DNA from: an uncultured Lachnospiraceae bacterium
Lineage (GTDB): Bacteria > Bacillota > Clostridia > Lachnospirales > Lachnospiraceae
NCBI GenBank assembly: GCA_902774725.1
Contig: CACYJP010000004.1
Span: forward strand, 1-36,973
Length of the DNA stretch: 36,973 nt
Direction: 5' to 3'
Shown here: positions 33,067 to 36,973 of the stretch, in pieces
Layout: every line of letters begins with the position of its first letter
Numbering within the stretch: the stretch's first letter is position 1
Notes under the pieces: generated by a model
Told to the model about the DNA's origin: nothing
The model's input: the letters and a program-made list of their open reading frames with translations, nothing else
The model's database searches: none
Made by a program: the position numbers and the translations under genes

Positions 33067-34319
33067 AGCGCGACGCGCTCATGGACCGCGTGGCCGGAGA
33101 GCAGGACGAGCTTCAGCGGCTCGAGGTGGAGCACGGCGAGGACAGCCGCCGCCTCACCGAGCGCCGCATCACGGCCGCTCAGATGGAGAACGAGCTGCAG
33201 CTCACCGCCCAGCAGAATGCCGATGCCGAGCGTCGGCGCGAGGAGCTGCAGAAGATGATAGCCGGCCGCGAGGCGGGAATCCGCGGATACGAAGACTCCA
33301 TCCAGCGCCTGCGCGACGAGACGGCCGAGCTCATGGCCTCTCTCGACGACCTGAAGCAGGCGGCGGTTGACATCCACGGTCAGGTGGAGGAGGCCCGCAT
33401 GGAGCGTGGCGAGCTGCAGACGCGCCTTTCGCAGAGCGAGGGTGGACTCGGCGCCAAGCGCGCCTCGCTCGACGAGGCGAGGTCCTACAAGGGACGTCTT
33501 GAAGTCGCCGCAACAGAGGCGACGATGCGCAGGCAGAACGTTTACGACCATCTGAGCCAGGAGTACGGCCTTGACGCGAACGCGGTGCTGCGCGAGCCCG
33601 ATCCGGACTGGAAGGGCGGCGAACCGCCGCCGAACGACGTCCTCGAAGAGCGCGTCAACGCCCTCAACGCCCAGATCGCGGCCCTCGGCCCGGTGAACAT
33701 GGTGGCTATCGAGGAGTTCCGCGAGCTTGAGGAACGCTACACGAAGGAAAAGGCGCAGGAGGCCGATCTCCTTGCGGCGAAGGAGCAGATACGCGCGCTC
33801 ATCGCGAACCTGAACGAGAAGAGCGGCGACATGTTCCGCACAACCTTCGAGCAGGCGAACCAGAACTTCCAGAAGATGTTCACGAAGCTCTTCAACGGCG
33901 GCGAGGCGCGCCTCGTGCTGCTGGAGAACGCCGAGGACCCGCTCGAGTGCGGCATCGACATCATCGCGCGTCCTCCCGGGAAGCGTCCGCAGAGCGTCAC
34001 GCTTCTTTCCGGCGGCGAGCGCACGATGACGGCCGTGGCGCTGCTCTTCGCGATCTTCATGATCAAGCCCGCGCCGTTCTGCATGCTCGACGAGCTGGAC
34101 GCCGCTCTTGACGACGCGAACATCGGCCGCTTCGTGGAGGCTCTGAAGGAGTTCCTCGACCGCAGCCAGTTCCTGATCATCACGCACAACCAGCACACCA
34201 TCGCGGGATCTGACCTTGTTTACGGCGTGAGCCAGCAGGAGAAGGGCATCTCGCGCATCATCTCGATGCGCCTGGCCGACATAGGCGTGAAGCCCGTGCC
34301 GGAGGACGAGACGAAATGA
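33055..34319 (+). pseudogene. smc: C-terminal half of chromosome partition protein SMC, 5' end missing
   Basis: About 420 residues of SMC, the chromosome-condensing ATPase: the returning coiled coil, the NMVAIEEF segment, then the C-terminal ATPase head with the signature LSGGERTMTAVALLFAIF and the Walker B/D-loop PFCMLDELDAALDDANI, ending ITHNQHTIAGSDLVYGV. The N-terminal head and hinge are missing because of the join. The sequence is GC-rich, unlike everything to its left. Its stop overlaps the next start (ATGA), so in its own genome smc and the GH43-like gene are adjacent. Confidence 0.92.
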
Positions 34320-35320
34320 AGCTTCGCGTGCGCCTTGCGGCCGTTGCCATTTCAGCCGCACTCATGGCTGCGGGCGCGCCGTCCGCCGTGCCGCGCAATC
34401 CCGTGTATCCGCGCAGCACGCCGGATCCAACTTGCTGGCGCGCGCCCGACGGCACGTGGCGCCTTTCGTCCACGCAACAGAGGATTCTGCGCAGCTCGGA
34501 CTTCTTCACATGGACCGACACGGGGCGGCGCCTCTTCACGCGCGAGGAGGAGCGGCGCATCCGCAGCAGATGGAAGAACATCTGGGCTCCGGACGTCTTC
34601 AAGTACCGCGGCGAGTATCTGCTCTACGTCACCCACATCAACTCGGCGGAGGACAGCGCGATCTACGTGTATTCGTCCACGAGTCCCGATGGTCCATTCA
34701 CCAACGGCCGCATGCTCACGTACGGACGCGACACCGGCATTATCGACACGATCGATCCGGAGGTGGTGCGCGACCCGGCGTCAGGCCGCCTGTGGCTCTA
34801 CTTCGGCTCGACGGGGAAAGTCCACCGCGTGCCCCTTTCGTCCGACGGCAAGTCCATTCCGAAGGGTGCGAAATACGAGCACGTGGCCGGCCGTCACGTT
34901 CACGACAATCCCGGCCGCATGCACGTTCTCGAGGGTACGTATCTGCACTGGCGCAAGGGGTGGTGGTATCTCTTCGCGAGCAGGGGGCGCTACTTCGACT
35001 GGTCGTATGCGATCGTGGTGGGCCGCTCGAAGAAGCTCACGGGAGAGTTCGTTGACCGCGAGGGACGTCCGTTGAAGGAGGGATACGGAACGGTGATTCT
35101 CTCTTCCAAGAAGGGCGACGAGTTCTTCGGTCCAGGGCACAACGGCGAGATATTCACGGTGCGCGGGCATGACTACATGCCGTTCCACTGCCATGTGGAG
35201 GGACCGACGCCGCAGGCGCGTCCGCTCTTCGTGCAGGAGGTGCTGTGGGACCGCGACGGCTGGCCGCACTTTGCAGGTCCAAAGCCCAGTGCGGAGACTG
35301 GTCAAGTTACTAGTCACTAG
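34316..35320 (+). CDS. Exported GH43-like glycosidase
   Basis: A 334-residue protein with a signal peptide (MKLRVRLAAVAISAALMAAG, cleavage near APSA) and a five-bladed-propeller fold of the GH43/GH117 type. Likely catalytic residues are D37 (STPDPT), D147 (DTIDPEV) and E206 (HVLEGTY). It would cleave arabinan, xylan side chains or another plant or algal glycan outside the cytoplasm. It overlaps the smc stop by four bases. No operon of related enzymes is visible apart from the SGNH hydrolase. Confidence 0.75.
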   Translation: MKLRVRLAAVAISAALMAAGAPSAVPRNPVYPRSTPDPTCWRAPDGTWRLSSTQQRILRSSDFFTWTDTGRRLFTREEERRIRSRWKNIWAPDVFKYRGEYLLYVTHINSAEDSAIYVYSSTSPDGPFTNGRMLTYGRDTGIIDTIDPEVVRDPASGRLWLYFGSTGKVHRVPLSSDGKSIPKGAKYEHVAGRHVHDNPGRMHVLEGTYLHWRKGWWYLFASRGRYFDWSYAIVVGRSKKLTGEFVDREGRPLKEGYGTVILSSKKGDEFFGPGHNGEIFTVRGHDYMPFHCHVEGPTPQARPLFVQEVLWDRDGWPHFAGPKPSAETGQVTSH

Positions 35321-35331
35321 GCACTACATTG

Positions 35332-35340
35332 TGGTATAAT
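35332..35340 (+). promoter_or_regulatory. Extended -10 promoter of the SGNH hydrolase gene
   Basis: TGGTATAAT, an extended -10 (TGn plus consensus TATAAT), lies in a short AT-rich gap 39 bases before the start codon; no clear -35. Confidence 0.55.
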
Positions 35341-35378
35341 TGTTTTTATTTCCAACAGAAAAGCAGAGGAGTATTTAG

Positions 35379-36524
35379 ATGAGCAAAGGAACTACGCTGA
35401 TCGCGCTGGCGGTCATGATTGGAATGTGCGCTGCGGCTCAGCAGAGCGAGATCGCGAAGTGGGATCCCCGCATGGCGCAGCAGAATGCCGTTGTGGACGA
35501 GAAGGGCGTGAAGTGGATCGACGGCAAGTTTCTGCCGATCGAGGGACGCGCCTTCGACGATGTGGAGCACTACTACGACCGCCTGCCCTCAAACGTCACC
35601 GCGAAGGTCAACGGCGGCGTGAGGTCTATGAAGCACCATACGTCTGGAATGCTCTTCCGCTTCAGAACCGACTCGCGCAATCTCAGGTTCAAGTGGACGC
35701 CGTATAACGGCAATCTGTCGATGGACCACATGCCTTCCACAGGAGTGAGCGGCATCGACGTGTACCGCTTCGACGAGAAGGCCGGCCGCTGGTTCTACGT
35801 GAGGACGGGCCGCATCACCAGTCCAAAGGGCGCCACGATGTCCATTCCCTGGAAACCCGGCGACGCGTGTCTCGTGAATCTGCCGCTTTACAACGGTGTG
35901 AAAAGTTTCTCGCTTGGAATAGACAAGGGCGCGAAGGTGGAGGCGCTTGGACCGCGCAGGAGCGGAGTGGACAAGCCAGTGGTGTTCTATGGCACGTCCA
36001 TAACCCACGGCGGCTGCTGTTCGCGTCCGGGCCTCGCCTTCGTGAACCGCGTGGGGCGTAACCTCGACGTGCCGGTTGTGGGGCTAGGCTTCTCAGGATC
36101 CGGCGTGATGGAGTTCGAGATGAGCGAGCATCTCGCGCGCATCGATGCGAGCTGCTACGTGCTCGACTGCTTGTGGAACATGGGCTCTGTGAATGGACAG
36201 AACCGTCGTGGACGCAATGTGGAGGAGAACTACGAGCCCTTCATCCGCAATCTGCGCGCGAAGCGTCCGAACGTGCCGATCATAATGGCCGAGCAGTGCG
36301 ACGTGTTCTGCGGCGCGCCGAACGCCAAGGACCTCTACATGCGCTCCCTCTATGAAAAGCTAGTGAAGGAGGGCTGGAAGAATCTCGTCTATCTGCCGAA
36401 GACTCGCATGTACCCGGGCGACTGCGAAGGCACGGTTGACGGCTGCCATCCGAACGATCTCGGGATGGCCTCGATGGCGGAGGCGTTCGGCGGCGCGGTG
36501 AAGGAGGCGCTGGGCCTCAAGTGA
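35379..36524 (+). CDS. Exported SGNH/GDSL hydrolase (esterase-like)
   Basis: A 381-residue protein with a short signal peptide (MSKGTTLIALAVMIGMCAAA). Residues ~25-190 are a beta-sandwich N-domain that often precedes this esterase type. The SGNH domain starts at VFYGTSITHGG (nucleophile Ser in block I), continues with GLGFSGSGVME (block II Gly) and LDCLWNMGSVNGQNR (block III position), and ends with the Asp/His pair in DGCHPNDLG. Such enzymes de-acetylate or de-esterify plant polysaccharides, which fits the neighbouring GH43-like gene. AGAGGAG precedes the ATG. Confidence 0.85.
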   Translation: MSKGTTLIALAVMIGMCAAAQQSEIAKWDPRMAQQNAVVDEKGVKWIDGKFLPIEGRAFDDVEHYYDRLPSNVTAKVNGGVRSMKHHTSGMLFRFRTDSRNLRFKWTPYNGNLSMDHMPSTGVSGIDVYRFDEKAGRWFYVRTGRITSPKGATMSIPWKPGDACLVNLPLYNGVKSFSLGIDKGAKVEALGPRRSGVDKPVVFYGTSITHGGCCSRPGLAFVNRVGRNLDVPVVGLGFSGSGVMEFEMSEHLARIDASCYVLDCLWNMGSVNGQNRRGRNVEENYEPFIRNLRAKRPNVPIIMAEQCDVFCGAPNAKDLYMRSLYEKLVKEGWKNLVYLPKTRMYPGDCEGTVDGCHPNDLGMASMAEAFGGAVKEALGLK

Positions 36525-36541
36525 TGGGATCTATGGTCAGG

Positions 36542-36973
36542 ATGAAAATGAATAAGACGATCATGTTTCTGGCGCTCGCGGCCGCGGGCGCCGTCTTCGG
36601 GCAGATGCGCGTTCGCATTCCTCTTGCGCGCGAGGAGTACGACATCGGCGTAGAATTCGACAAGGCGGAGGCGTGGAAGCAGAAGGGCGAGGAGTTCGTG
36701 AAGGCCCACGAGCGGAACTACTTCAGATTCCTGGAGGAGACGAAGAAGAACTCCGCGAACGCCATACGCGAGGGCAACGTGAAGTATCACGGCCTCGAGG
36801 TGTACGAGACGCGGATATGGTTCTCGGACGACGGCGTGTCGCGCATGGAGCTTTCGCTCTACAACAAGGGCGACGCCTCGCGCGAGCTTACGCAGACGGG
36901 ACTTCTCGACATCCTAAAGACCGCGCGCGAGAAGCTGACGGATGAAGGGGCGAAGCCACCGCAGCCGACAACC
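36542..36973 (+). CDS. Exported protein of unknown function, 3' end beyond the window
   Basis: An open frame from ATG 36542 (or 36533) runs to the window edge, 144 codons without a stop. It opens with a signal peptide (MKMNKTIMFLALAAAGAVFG) and continues as a charged, helical mature protein (EEYDIGVEF, KAEAWKQKGEEFVKAHERN, TRIWFSDDGVSRMELSLYN). Codon use matches the other GC-rich genes. I do not recognise the family. It begins 17 bases after the SGNH hydrolase stop. Confidence 0.75.
   Translation, partial: MKMNKTIMFLALAAAGAVFGQMRVRIPLAREEYDIGVEFDKAEAWKQKGEEFVKAHERNYFRFLEETKKNSANAIREGNVKYHGLEVYETRIWFSDDGVSRMELSLYNKGDASRELTQTGLLDILKTAREKLTDEGAKPPQPTT

Noticed and set aside
32613-34319. A single 568-residue fusion protein (PAS plus SMC)
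   Set aside because: The composition change and double truncation at one point indicate a contig join, so it is reported as two gene fragments.
32898-34361. 487-residue minus-strand open frame
   Set aside because: It is the antisense shadow of SMC in GC-rich DNA and crosses the contig join; its Leu/Arg/His-rich composition is typical of such shadows.
34335-35075. Long plus-strand frames of 246 and 207 residues inside the GH43-like gene
   Set aside because: Alternative frames in GC-rich DNA, Arg/Ala/Ser-rich, without ribosome binding sites; the GH43 frame has the signal peptide and motifs.

Overview
The window is a chimera of two unrelated genomes. Bases 1 to about 33,050 are AT-rich and read as a Clostridia genome, most likely Lachnospiraceae of the Butyrivibrio/Roseburia type, probably from a gut or rumen. 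The evidence is the gene content, AGGAGG-type ribosome binding sites, sigma-A promoters, a PxTG-type cell-wall anchor and a SEC-C-tagged methionine aminopeptidase. From about 33,055 to the end the DNA is GC-rich, with different codon use and unrelated genes: the C-terminal half of SMC, a GH43-like glycosidase, an SGNH hydrolase and an exported protein. That part suggests a Verrucomicrobiota/Kiritimatiellae-like bacterium. The two halves meet inside one open frame that joins a PAS-like sensor head to an SMC tail, which looks like an assembly join rather than a real fusion gene.

Layout: a possible IS200/IS605 transposase tail at the left edge; YitT-type membrane protein; CbbX/SpoVK-like AAA ATPase; Ldh_2-type dehydrogenase; small unknown protein; NYN nuclease with two OST-HTH domains; murI; an orphan thiG; a small Cys-rich protein; then on the minus strand a rhomboid protease behind pta. 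A wall-anchored 5'-nucleotidase follows on the plus strand. Next on the minus strand are nudix hydrolase, KDPG aldolase, a reverse transcriptase and, behind it, two tandem copies of a structured RNA gene. The plus strand then carries an orphan sugar-binding lipoprotein, map, a lysA-like decarboxylase, asparaginase, GH3 beta-glucosidase, a zinc-ribbon membrane protein, an acyl-CoA synthetase, an ABC exporter operon (NatA, NatB-CPBP fusion, GH25) and a GH13 alpha-glucosidase.

The most interesting locus is 11,507-13,472: a 413-residue reverse transcriptase (YADD active site) with no accessory protein, followed on the same strand by a 351-bp tandem duplication. Each copy has its own promoter (TTGCAT-N16-TATAAT), two ~131-nt modules and its own intrinsic terminator, giving two RNAs of roughly 300 nt and four modules in total. 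Every module has an 11-bp closing stem formed by its two ends, a small hairpin, an 8-bp stem and a 10-11 bp pseudoknot, retained by compensatory changes. Most deviations are G.U pairs only if the RNA is read from the minus strand, the same strand as the reverse transcriptase. A 25-nt segment beside one closing arm varies between modules. This does not match the architecture I know for retrons, diversity-generating retroelements, group II introns or CRISPR-associated reverse transcriptases, so it may be an undescribed reverse transcriptase/RNA-array system.

Other regions worth attention are two candidate small RNAs or leaders (5,284-5,399 and 26,951-27,058), a 22-bp tandem repeat before the ABC operon, a repeat cluster before the asparaginase, and a 26-bp palindrome upstream of the dehydrogenase.
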